Source: a virus. Taken from it: DNA of 23,564 nucleotides. Location of the stretch: IMG/VR virus record IMGVR_UViG_3300030329_002471, positions 1-23,564 of that record. One strand, 5' to 3'. A program made the translations under genes and the position numbers. The notes beneath the pieces are model-generated. The model was not told the DNA's origin. It ran no database searches and saw only the letters and a program-made list of their open reading frames with translations. Below, one piece after another: positions 5,634 through 12,978 of the stretch (positions are counted from its first letter, which is position 1; each line of letters opens with the position of its first letter).

Positions 5634-5890
5634 GCCGCGACGTACTCCTTGCCGTTAGTGATCGCCTCGTTCGCGGCGGTCATATCCTCAGAACCCCAGT
5701 CTTCAAGAGCAACCATAATTTCAAGATGTTCTACGTTTCTTGAAACGGTCTCTTTCCGTTCTTCGACTGACATATTCTCTTTATAAGCCGGGTCTGAATC
5801 AGTCCTGATGATGTCAATCAGGGAAACGGAGTGCCCCATTGCTTTGTAGTCTTGAGCCTTCTGCTCAGTGGTGCGTGGTTCTGCTGCCAT
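5630..5890 (-). CDS. Conserved-looking hypothetical protein downstream of the S74 fiber (86 aa)
   Basis: The gene starts at a TAATG overlap with the fiber stop and has a GGAG ribosome site inside the fiber's last codons. The 86-aa product is acidic and helical: EQKAQDYKAMGHSVSLIDI at 9-27, then ERKETVSRNVEHLEIMVALE in the middle and a tail with DMTAANEAITNGKEY. The 'ERKETV-RNVEHLE' helix and final 'I-GKEY' motif recall small proteins encoded right behind S74 fibers in other aquatic phages. It may assist fiber assembly or be a coat-side accessory, but that is inference from position. No membrane segment or cysteines. Confidence 0.65.
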   Translation of the reverse strand: MAAEPRTTEQKAQDYKAMGHSVSLIDIIRTDSDPAYKENMSVEERKETVSRNVEHLEIMVALEDWGSEDMTAANEAITNGKEYVAA

Positions 5891-8457
5891 TATATTTTCT
5901 CCTTGATCTCTTTGAGTTCTGCCGAAAGTTCCTGAATTGCCGTAACCAGTATTGGAATGATCGCCCCGGGAGCGACCCTCTGCCTACCATCAGCTTCGTC
6001 TTCTGACCACATGTCAAACCCGTCAGCTATTTCTGGATGCGCGTCAATGACGGCCTTAACCTCTTGGGCTATGAAACCGTGATTAGTTTTGTCGTTCATT
6101 TCGCGTTCTTCAGAATCTTCATAGGCAAAATGATCTTTCGGCAAATCTTTTTTCTTTTTCCAGTTGAAGGTTACGGGTCGCAAGTCATTGATGAAACTTA
6201 GCCCTGCCTGCTGATCTTCAATGTTTTCTTTGTAGCGAACATCTGATGGGGCGGTTATTGAAGTTGCACCGAAAGCAATTGCAGAGTCTGTTGATCCGTT
6301 TCCAAAGCACAAAGAGTCATCTGCGTTGCCCGTAACATCTCGCCCTAAAACGATTTGATTATTACTGTCGCCCGCACTGGTTCTAGCACTTCTACCAATG
6401 ATTACGTTGCTGTCTCCAGTCGTCAGAGGCACAGTGTCTTGACCTGCGTTACCTCCGATAATTACATTGCTCGTTCCGAGAGAGACGCTATATCCCGCCT
6501 GATATCCGAGAGCCACGTTATAAATATAAGTTGCAGAGGTCGTGTAATCGGAGGAATACAAGGCTCTGTAGCCAACAGCGGTACTGCCGTGGTCATCTTG
6601 ATTGGACCTTAGCGCGTTGTCGCCCACTGCGACGTTGTAAATACCCGTGGTATTGCTGGTCATGGCTCGATAGCCAATGGCCGTATTGTCTGCCGAAGTG
6701 GAAAGTTGCAGCGCAGCACCACCAACTGCCGTACTGTTAGAAGCTGTGGTCGAGCTTTCAAGCGACCCAAAGCCCAGCGCGGTATTACCCGCAGCGGCTC
6801 CTTTAATTTTTGAAAGAGCGTTTCTACCTACAGCAGTGTTGTAATCACCTGTCCCGGCTAAGTCAGCGGCCCCTCCACCAGATTGGTGGCCGACGTAGGT
6901 GTTGTAATCTCCGGTCGTTAATTCTTTTCCTGCTCTGCCCCCGATCATCACATTTTGAGTACCAGAGGTCAGCTTCTCCCCTGCAAAAGTCCCTAGAGCA
7001 TTGTTGTAATCCCCAACAACATTGCCATCCTCCATCGCATAGTTTCCGATGGCGACATTTTGCGTTCCTGTAGTGATGCCACGACCTGCGTGCATCCCTA
7101 CGCCTACGTTGTCCGTGTCCTCAGTTGAGGACTGATTTACTTGAAACAGGGCCTGCCAACCAACCGCAGTATTTCTATCGCCTACAGTATTTCCATTAAG
7201 AGCTTGAGTGCCGACCGCTGTGTTCATGTTCGACGTAGTAACCGCCTCTAACGCGCGGTAGCCGATGGCAACATTTTGATCGGATGTAGTAGAAGCCTCT
7301 CCTGCCTCTATGCCTATATAGACATTCTTGGTGCCAGTGGTGTGGTTTGTTCCAGAGGCGTAGCCCAAGAAGATGTTGTCTTCGCCGCTGGTAAGACGGG
7401 CACCTGCATCACTCCCTACGGAGATGTTATGAGTTCCTGTCATAGCCGCTGCTGAAGACCCTCCACCAGCGCGGTAACCTACTGCGATGTTGTTGCTGCC
7501 TGTGGTTATTTCGTCCGCAACAAGGCCACCGATCAAAACATTCTGAACCCCGGTGGTTAAATCGTACCCAGCACTAAGACCTATTGCCACGTTGTATGTA
7601 TCAACGTTGCTATCAGGGTTCGCGGCATAAAGAGCTTTGTGACCGATAGCTACGTTCCGGTCTCCGTTGACATTGCTTAAAAGAGCGAAAGAACCTATAG
7701 CAACATTAGTATCAGCAACCGTTGCTGCCTGAAGAGCTTTGTAGCCAACTGCTGTGTTGGAGTCTCCTGTTGTTGCTGCTGCTGCAGCCCCTCCCCCCGC
7801 TCTGTAACCTACGGCAGTGTTGTAGTTGCCAGTCGTAAGTTCCTTTGCAACTTCACCGCCTATTAGGGTATTAGCCGCTCCGACGGTTAGATCGTACCCA
7901 GCGTTATAGCCTAACGCCGTGTTGTACATATCTGCGTTAGAAGTAGGATTCATGGTGTAGAGAGACTGATAGCCCACCGCCGTATTTCTATCTCCAACGG
8001 TGTTGGCCGCAAGGGCCCTGCCACCTACAGCTATGTTCGTGTTGCCTGTAGTATTGGCAAGCAAAGCCGACTCGCCTACAGCAGTGTTAGACCCGCCGGT
8101 GGTTAGGGCGCTTAAAGCGTTGTGTCCAATTGCAGTGCTGCTATCAGACGTAGTGATTGCATCAAGCGCGTTTACGCCTAAAGCCGTGTTGTAAGAAGCG
8201 GAACTTGTGGTTCCAGAAGGATCAGAACCAATCCAGATTGAACTATTTTCTTTAAGCGCCGGGTCAAGGACGTTGAGTTCTGCTGCGGTTGATGTCACAG
8301 CGGTACTACCCAACGTTAGCGAACCCGAGAGCGTCACGTCCGTCAAACTGAGCGCGCCGTCGACCTTGACGCGCACATTCCCGCCAGATCGAACAGCGAT
8401 TAGGCTGTCGGTCGATTGAAGGCTAGAGCCATCACTAAGTTCTGAGATTTTGGACAT
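5890..8457 (-). CDS. Tail fiber with beta-roll repeats and S74 intramolecular chaperone
   Basis: This 855-aa protein is a probable trimeric receptor-binding fiber. Residues 1-70 form the attachment end and are followed by roughly 34 short repeats (about 88-715) on the pattern (N)TAVGY-AL-TTGD. This is the left-handed beta-roll repeat of YadA-head-like proteins, with Asn and Gly at fixed turns. From 738 on lies a Peptidase_S74 domain: S738-D-V-R-Y-K743 carries the Ser/Lys pair that cuts the chaperone off just before the Ser, followed by INDLRPVTFNWK, HGFIAQEVK and a C-terminal coiled coil (ILVTAIQELSAELKEIKEKI). The mature fiber would therefore end at about residue 737. AGGAGG precedes the start, and the gene follows the J-like gene by 1 nt. 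The repeat array suggests variable length and binding surface. Confidence 0.9.
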   Translation of the reverse strand: MSKISELSDGSSLQSTDSLIAVRSGGNVRVKVDGALSLTDVTLSGSLTLGSTAVTSTAAELNVLDPALKENSSIWIGSDPSGTTSSASYNTALGVNALDAITTSDSSTAIGHNALSALTTGGSNTAVGESALLANTTGNTNIAVGGRALAANTVGDRNTAVGYQSLYTMNPTSNADMYNTALGYNAGYDLTVGAANTLIGGEVAKELTTGNYNTAVGYRAGGGAAAAATTGDSNTAVGYKALQAATVADTNVAIGSFALLSNVNGDRNVAIGHKALYAANPDSNVDTYNVAIGLSAGYDLTTGVQNVLIGGLVADEITTGSNNIAVGYRAGGGSSAAAMTGTHNISVGSDAGARLTSGEDNIFLGYASGTNHTTGTKNVYIGIEAGEASTTSDQNVAIGYRALEAVTTSNMNTAVGTQALNGNTVGDRNTAVGWQALFQVNQSSTEDTDNVGVGMHAGRGITTGTQNVAIGNYAMEDGNVVGDYNNALGTFAGEKLTSGTQNVMIGGRAGKELTTGDYNTYVGHQSGGGAADLAGTGDYNTAVGRNALSKIKGAAAGNTALGFGSLESSTTASNSTAVGGAALQLSTSADNTAIGYRAMTSNTTGIYNVAVGDNALRSNQDDHGSTAVGYRALYSSDYTTSATYIYNVALGYQAGYSVSLGTSNVIIGGNAGQDTVPLTTGDSNVIIGRSARTSAGDSNNQIVLGRDVTGNADDSLCFGNGSTDSAIAFGATSITAPSDVRYKENIEDQQAGLSFINDLRPVTFNWKKKKDLPKDHFAYEDSEEREMNDKTNHGFIAQEVKAVIDAHPEIADGFDMWSEDEADGRQRVAPGAIIPILVTAIQELSAELKEIKEKI
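7432..7986 (-). repeat. Higher-order 110-residue (330-bp) duplication inside the fiber beta-roll
   Basis: Residues 158-232 and 268-342 of the fiber align without gaps, 110 residues apart. By eye 47 of 75 residues are the same, including a unique long turn (YTMNPTSNADMY at 167, YAANPDSNVDTY at 277) and a poly-Gly/Ala insert after AVGYRAGGG. A third, more diverged copy begins near residue 438 (FQVNQSSTEDTD) and a fourth trace near 634. The basic 16-17-residue roll repeats were evidently copied in blocks. Confidence 0.7.
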
Positions 8458-8458
8458 A

Positions 8459-11320
8459 TCAACGTCCTCCTATAATTACGCCGCGAATAGTGTTGATGTG
8501 AATGCTGTCGTACTGTCCATTACCTGTGACCTGACATGTCAAAACAAAGTCAGTGTCGGTCGTGACGTTGCCGCCAGCCCACGTACCGGTGATGCTTAAG
8601 CCTCGGAATTCAGTGCCGGAACTTGTCATGCGACGTTGCACGTGCCTGTCGGAGCAAGTTCCGCCTGTGACAGAATCCTTGCGCCATCGAAAAATCGCAG
8701 TGCCGTCCTGCGGCACGGATGACTGAAACGTAAATTCTAAATTCGCCAACATGATTGGCAACAACCCGAGCGAGTTGCCTGGAAGCGTCACGGTCTGAAT
8801 TGCTGTCTCGCCGTCGCCCTGAGTCACAACGATTGAAGGAATCGGCAGCACGCTAAACTGCTGATAGGTCGACACATCTCCGGTGATGTTGCTCGCTTGA
8901 AGGTTCGTCACGCTGACCTGCGACGCGTCAATCGTTCCAGAAACGATGTTATCTGCGTCTACGTTCGTCACGTCCACCTGCGACGCATCTATCGTTCCAG
9001 AAACGATGTTATCTGCGGTCATGTTCGTCACGTTGACGGTCGATGCATCTATCGTGCCGGTGGTTATCAGGTCGCCGTTAATCTGCACGTCGGCAGTAAA
9101 TTGCGCTTTTCCTCCGCCGATGCTAAACGGAACAATAGGCGAACTGCTGGTCGAATTCGGATCGACGACGCCGAACCTGTCGGCGACGATGACAAACTCA
9201 GACGTCGGCGTGCTTGTGTTCTCGGTCGAGAGATTGCCCCAGCCGGTCACGCGCTGATTGTCATCGACCTTGATGATGTACTGATCGCTGACCCTACCAG
9301 CAACATCTGACTCTCCTTGACTGTCGAGAATGCCGGACGTTTCGAGCGTCACATCCGCACCGGTCTCCGTCTCAATATTGATGACGCGATTCGGCAGACT
9401 GCGCGACTCAATGCCGGTGTCAGAGTCGGGATTTCGAGTCGATAGGTTGCCTTCTTCATCGACTGCACGAATCCAGTACGCGCGAGATTCAACGCCGCCG
9501 AGTTCGTCTCGATATTTTGAGCCGTGGACGCGCGCCAGTTCTGATGCACCCGAGAATGCAGTGCCTGCGGCTGCGCTATAAATGATGATGTCTTGCCAGT
9601 TGTTGACCGGAGGCTCGCTCCAAGCAAGCTCGATGGCTTCTTCGGCTGCCGTCAGGGTCAGCGAACTGGGCGCAGACACCGGAGGATCCGCGAACGTGAT
9701 CGTTCCCGCCAGCGTCCTTGTGGAATAGTCGCTGACAGCAGGATCAGCGTATGCGCTCGCTGAATCAGCGCGCAGCGTTAGCTGAAAGCCTTTCTCGAGG
9801 TCGAAGTCCCATTTTTCGACTACGAACACCTTCGCCGTCCAGCTGAGTTCTGCAACGGTCAGCGTGATGCGATCACCGACTGCCGCCTTCAACGCGGTCC
9901 AATTGAACGGAACCACCGCACGCAGTTGCTGATTGTTGCGAAGCAACCGCTGATAGCCAAGCCGCTGCGCTTGGTATTCGGAGGCAACCATAGGCATGGA
10001 CGGATCGAGCGTCAGCGTCTGGCCTGCGTCTCGGGTTGTCTTTAAGGTCGTGTCGACGATTGGCAGCGCTTCAACCTGCGCGTACTTGCTCTCCGGGTCG
10101 ATGTACCTGGGCCGCACCGTGTTAAACCTCTCGGTGCGGGTCAGTTCCGGTTGTATCTGAATCGGACCCGCAACGTCGTCTTCGCTAAACGCCAGCGTCG
10201 GAGCGTCGTAGCTTCCAGCGCGAACACGGAACTTCCCGCCTGACCACGTCAGCCGTCCCGCCATTGTCTGCAATATCGTTGCGATATTGTCTGCGTGGGT
10301 ACTCGCCATGCCGAGCGGCCCGTTGCACGTGAACCGCTTTTCCGTCGGCGAATCAACGCCAGGAATGGAAACCTCGACGTCGCAGACGGTCGCCGCACTG
10401 CCCACCATATCCCAGTCTATGTCTGCGGACGTGATGCCTTCCGCACCCATGCCGACCGTCGCGTCGCGCAGGTAGTCGGCAACGCACAGCGCCGGGTTGT
10501 CGCTCCATTCCCAGGTTGTCTTCGTGTCGACGCGGTGGGTTGCTACACCCAAACTGCTGACGTACGCGCTCGAAGTCGAGTCCTTGCGCGGGTCGTAAAG
10601 CTTCTTTCCTTTCACAAGCGCGCGAATATTCTGCGGCGCTCCGTTCTTCCACACGCCGTTGCCGGTCTCGGTGCCCAGTTGGAACGCCGTTGCAATCCAC
10701 GTGATGCCATTTCCGATGTGGTCAGACGTGATATCAGAAAGCCGCGTGGTGATCGTTTTCGGCGGACTGTCGTTGTCGATCCGCATCACGCTCGCCTGGT
10801 CTCCGAGTGCCTTGAAGGCGAAAACGTGCGACTGACCGTCAATCGGGCCGTATTTTCCCGCGCCGGTCACTGCGCCATCTTGACTACCGGTGCTGCTCTG
10901 CACCCAGTTGATCGAATAGCCGCCGGTGCCGCCTCCGATCTTGTCGCCGTCGAGCCAGATCTCGGTGATGTCTTCGCATTCGTGATAGGCGAGCGCAATC
11001 AGTGTCCACAGTTCGCTGATGTCGGCAGCATGCGCTGCCGGAACTACGTTGGAATAAATCACCGGACCCGAGACACGCGCTTGCCCATAGACAATCTGCG
11101 CAGGCGAGACCCCTGATCGCACTGTGACATCCCTGGGCGCATTACCGGATTTTCGCCGCGCGTCTGCCGCCTGCTTCCTTTTTGTCGACTCCGCGAGGGC
11201 AACGTCTGCGACCAACGCAACCGCCATGATCGCCGTATGCGCCGTCGTTCCGGCCGTTACCCCGGTTGCCCCAAGGACAAAACTGGCAATCGCGGAAGGC
11301 ATGCTAAATCGCCCACCCAT
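8459..11320 (-). CDS. Tail tip / host specificity protein, lambda J-like
   Basis: This 953-aa protein forms the tail tip that meets the host surface. An N-terminal hydrophobic Ala-rich segment (8-45) is followed by a J-like hub region (about 60-540, with AQIVYGQARVSGPVIYS, ITEIWLDGD and DPRKDST), a fibronectin-III-like domain (545-630, with ESRAYWIRAVDEEGN), a DUF1983-like domain (about 678-730, with SEFVIVADRFGVVDP) and three 20-residue repeats with DNIVSGTIDASQV (about 755-813). A beta-rich C-terminal domain completes it. The listed frame starts with ATG 11320, overlapping the previous gene by 17 nt. The ATG at 11302, 1 nt after that gene's stop and with GGGTGGG upstream, is an equally good or better start. 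It follows a GTA-like tip cassette and precedes the fiber. Confidence 0.88.
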   Translation of the reverse strand: MGGRFSMPSAIASFVLGATGVTAGTTAHTAIMAVALVADVALAESTKRKQAADARRKSGNAPRDVTVRSGVSPAQIVYGQARVSGPVIYSNVVPAAHAADISELWTLIALAYHECEDITEIWLDGDKIGGGTGGYSINWVQSSTGSQDGAVTGAGKYGPIDGQSHVFAFKALGDQASVMRIDNDSPPKTITTRLSDITSDHIGNGITWIATAFQLGTETGNGVWKNGAPQNIRALVKGKKLYDPRKDSTSSAYVSSLGVATHRVDTKTTWEWSDNPALCVADYLRDATVGMGAEGITSADIDWDMVGSAATVCDVEVSIPGVDSPTEKRFTCNGPLGMASTHADNIATILQTMAGRLTWSGGKFRVRAGSYDAPTLAFSEDDVAGPIQIQPELTRTERFNTVRPRYIDPESKYAQVEALPIVDTTLKTTRDAGQTLTLDPSMPMVASEYQAQRLGYQRLLRNNQQLRAVVPFNWTALKAAVGDRITLTVAELSWTAKVFVVEKWDFDLEKGFQLTLRADSASAYADPAVSDYSTRTLAGTITFADPPVSAPSSLTLTAAEEAIELAWSEPPVNNWQDIIIYSAAAGTAFSGASELARVHGSKYRDELGGVESRAYWIRAVDEEGNLSTRNPDSDTGIESRSLPNRVINIETETGADVTLETSGILDSQGESDVAGRVSDQYIIKVDDNQRVTGWGNLSTENTSTPTSEFVIVADRFGVVDPNSTSSSPIVPFSIGGGKAQFTADVQINGDLITTGTIDASTVNVTNMTADNIVSGTIDASQVDVTNVDADNIVSGTIDASQVSVTNLQASNITGDVSTYQQFSVLPIPSIVVTQGDGETAIQTVTLPGNSLGLLPIMLANLEFTFQSSVPQDGTAIFRWRKDSVTGGTCSDRHVQRRMTSSGTEFRGLSITGTWAGGNVTTDTDFVLTCQVTGNGQYDSIHINTIRGVIIGGR
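8466..8471 (-). promoter_or_regulatory. Strong Shine-Dalgarno for the fiber gene
   Basis: AGGAGG on the - strand lies about 8 nt before the fiber ATG and within the last codons of the J-like gene. It fixes the start at 8457. Confidence 0.7.
8881..9060 (-). repeat. Three 60-bp tandem repeats in the J-like gene
   Basis: Three consecutive 60-bp units (8881-8940, 8941-9000, 9001-9060) encode 20-residue repeats of the form DVTNVDADNIVSGTIDASQV. The two units at 8941-9060 are nearly identical; the leftmost is more diverged. Similar 'I-SG-I-A--I' repeats in tail-tip proteins make a narrow trimeric beta-helix. Repeat number could change by slippage or recombination. Confidence 0.8.
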
Positions 11321-11699
11321 GAGTTGCGTAGCGGATCGGCGCTCTGAAAAACCCGACCTCCCCAGGCACTAGTGCTGATTGTCCTGTATGCACGCCGATA
11401 ATCGGCTCGCGCATCGCCGGCAATCGCATGTGCAATACATCGCCGAGTTCCGTGTCGCCTACATCGAGGGGCTGCGTACCCATTACGTGCGTGATGAGCG
11501 CAGACAGTCCGCCGTGCTGCTCGATCAATGTCGCCGCTTCGGCTTCTGACGAATAGATGATTTCGGGCGCAGGATCATAGCCATGCAGCAGTGTGAACAG
11601 GCGACGCGGCACGGCGCAGCAGTCGAAAGCTCCCCAAGCGAACGGCGCGTTCCCTAGTTCGTTTGCGATTGAGCGGATGGCAGCGCGACGATCCATCAT
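11304..11699 (-). CDS. NlpC/P60-like tail-tip peptidase (DUF6950-like)
   Basis: The 131-aa protein carries the start of a papain-like cysteine peptidase fold: PFAWGAFDCC (19-28) puts the nucleophile C27 at the start of a helix after Asp, followed by an Ala/Glu-rich helix and a beta barrel with LGDVLHMRLP and PIIGVHTGQ (H104). The position after two small tip proteins and before the J-like gene is the same as the NlpC/P60 gene of the Rhodobacter gene transfer agent and of lambda gpK. It probably trims peptidoglycan cross-links as the tail enters, or takes part in tip assembly. Two ATGs overlap the previous stop (ATGATG), so either M1 or M2 is used. The active-site His is assigned by position only. 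Confidence 0.7.
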   Translation of the reverse strand: MMDRRAAIRSIANELGNAPFAWGAFDCCAVPRRLFTLLHGYDPAPEIIYSSEAEAATLIEQHGGLSALITHVMGTQPLDVGDTELGDVLHMRLPAMREPIIGVHTGQSALVPGEVGFFRAPIRYATHGWAI

Positions 11700-12388
11700 G
11701 GCATTCTGTCGTCGATGTCGTCTTTGATTTCATCGACGGTCTTGGTGTCAGGCGTACCACCTGCGCCGGTCTGGTAACGCACGCGCGGCCCACCCCACAC
11801 CACGTTGGCGTCGACCATTTGTGCAGCGAACTGCAACAGTTTGTCGCCGTCTGAAATGATCGAAGTGTTTTGAAGGTCAGCATCTGAGAAGAGCAGACCA
11901 TTGCTTTTTTCAAATCCGATCATGAACGATTCGCAGGTTAGCCGGATGACGCTTTCAGGCCCGATTGCGACCTGCATCGCGTCGATTTTGCCTTTCCACA
12001 ATGACAGTGGCGGGTCGACCAGCACTCGGTCGAGACCGATGAAACCGACCTGAATATAGACATTGCGCAGGACAGCGTTTTTGCTCTCGCTCAAGACCTC
12101 AGCCGCCAGCGTTGCGTCGATTCCAGACAGCGTCAAATCGATCTTGTACGGGGAAAGACCTGACCCCTCTGTCATGGGGCTGATGCCGCCAAAATCGCCC
12201 AGACCGCTCCACGTGCGCGCGGTGCCGCCCCAGTCGGTCGCGTCTGATCCGCTGATCTCGCCGATGTTGTCGTGCAGATATATCGACCCCGTCGGCGAGT
12301 CGAATGCGATCTCGACGAACGTAACAGGCGTGAGCGTCGCACTATCGACCTGCGCCGTGTTCGCCGTTGAGAGGCCGCGCGTACTCAT
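11696..12388 (-). CDS. Tail tip protein, DUF2163-like
   Basis: The 230-aa product has a beta-rich pattern like the N-terminal part of DUF2163/hub proteins. It contains TFVEIAFDSPTGSIYLHD, then a Trp/Gly-rich ARTWSGLGDFGGIS and YKIDLTLSGIDATLA, followed by VYIQVGFIGLDR and LWKGKIDAMQV, each a strand around a barrel. In the Rhodobacter gene transfer agent the equivalent gene lies between the distal-tail gene and the NlpC peptidase, just as here. The protein would connect the tube end to the J-like tip. It overlaps its neighbours by ATGA at both ends. The family name is by pattern and position, not a search. Confidence 0.65.
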   Translation of the reverse strand: MSTRGLSTANTAQVDSATLTPVTFVEIAFDSPTGSIYLHDNIGEISGSDATDWGGTARTWSGLGDFGGISPMTEGSGLSPYKIDLTLSGIDATLAAEVLSESKNAVLRNVYIQVGFIGLDRVLVDPPLSLWKGKIDAMQVAIGPESVIRLTCESFMIGFEKSNGLLFSDADLQNTSIISDGDKLLQFAAQMVDANVVWGGPRVRYQTGAGGTPDTKTVDEIKDDIDDRMP

Positions 12389-12978
12389 GCGATTACGTCC
12401 TCGATTGCCTCAATCGTGAATGACGATGCAATCGGACCGGGTGCGGTTGACCAGGAACTGATGGGCGTCGAAAGCCGAAAGATGCCAGTCGGCGACGACC
12501 TTGTGATCGCTGCATCGTCATCTGGCGCAGACCGAAGTTCTGGTGCAAATGCGATAGTGGCTGCGCCGTCTGATATCGTCGAATCCGCCGTCGCCATTTT
12601 CAGTTCGCCGTTGACGCTGAACAGATCGCCTGCGCGCATGGCGTAAGAACCGAGCCACCCCTTCGTCAGTAGACTGTTGCCAGTTTGATCGGCCCCATCG
12701 ACCAACGGTGTTCCCGAGCCATCAGCGCTCCGAATAAACGCGTGGTCAGTCAAATAGAAATTCTCGCTGAGTCCCTGAACGCGCGCGAGGAATGCCTGCA
12801 AGGTGCGACGCTGCGTCGTCGTTAGATTGTCGAACGTCAGCGAGACCTGCCACCTGTTACCGGTGCGCTGGCTGGTTTGAATCGCACCAGTAAGCGGCGA
12901 GATAAACTGCCGAGCATTGGTCATCAATCCCCAGGACTGCGAACTCGGCGTAATGCTTGGGAATGTCTGAGTAGCCAT
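12385..12978 (-). CDS. Minor tail / distal tail-like protein (197 aa)
   Basis: The first gene after the tape measure encodes a 197-aa protein starting MATQTFPSITPSSQSWGLMT, then QFISPLTGAIQTSQRTGNRWQVSLTFDNL and RRTLQAFLARVQGLSENFYL. This recalls small distal-tail proteins that close the tube and hold the tip, with 'SP-tG-QT-R-G-RW' and 'afla-l-G--n-F-L' motifs. The rest is beta-rich with many Ser, Thr and Asp. It starts by a 1-nt TGATG overlap with the tape-measure stop. Function is inferred from its place, the same as gp12 of the Rhodobacter gene transfer agent, although I do not see DUF2460 itself. Confidence 0.6.
   Translation of the reverse strand: MATQTFPSITPSSQSWGLMTNARQFISPLTGAIQTSQRTGNRWQVSLTFDNLTTTQRRTLQAFLARVQGLSENFYLTDHAFIRSADGSGTPLVDGADQTGNSLLTKGWLGSYAMRAGDLFSVNGELKMATADSTISDGAATIAFAPELRSAPDDDAAITRSSPTGIFRLSTPISSWSTAPGPIASSFTIEAIEDVIA

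Noticed and set aside
5890-8457. CRISPR-like periodic pattern
   Set aside because: The periodicity is that of a coding beta-roll repeat, with diverged units and no identical repeat plus unique spacer structure.
10295-11116. 273-codon + strand frame opposite the J-like gene
   Set aside because: Antisense to a well supported tail-tip gene with no domain features; the Arg/His-rich translation looks like a shadow.
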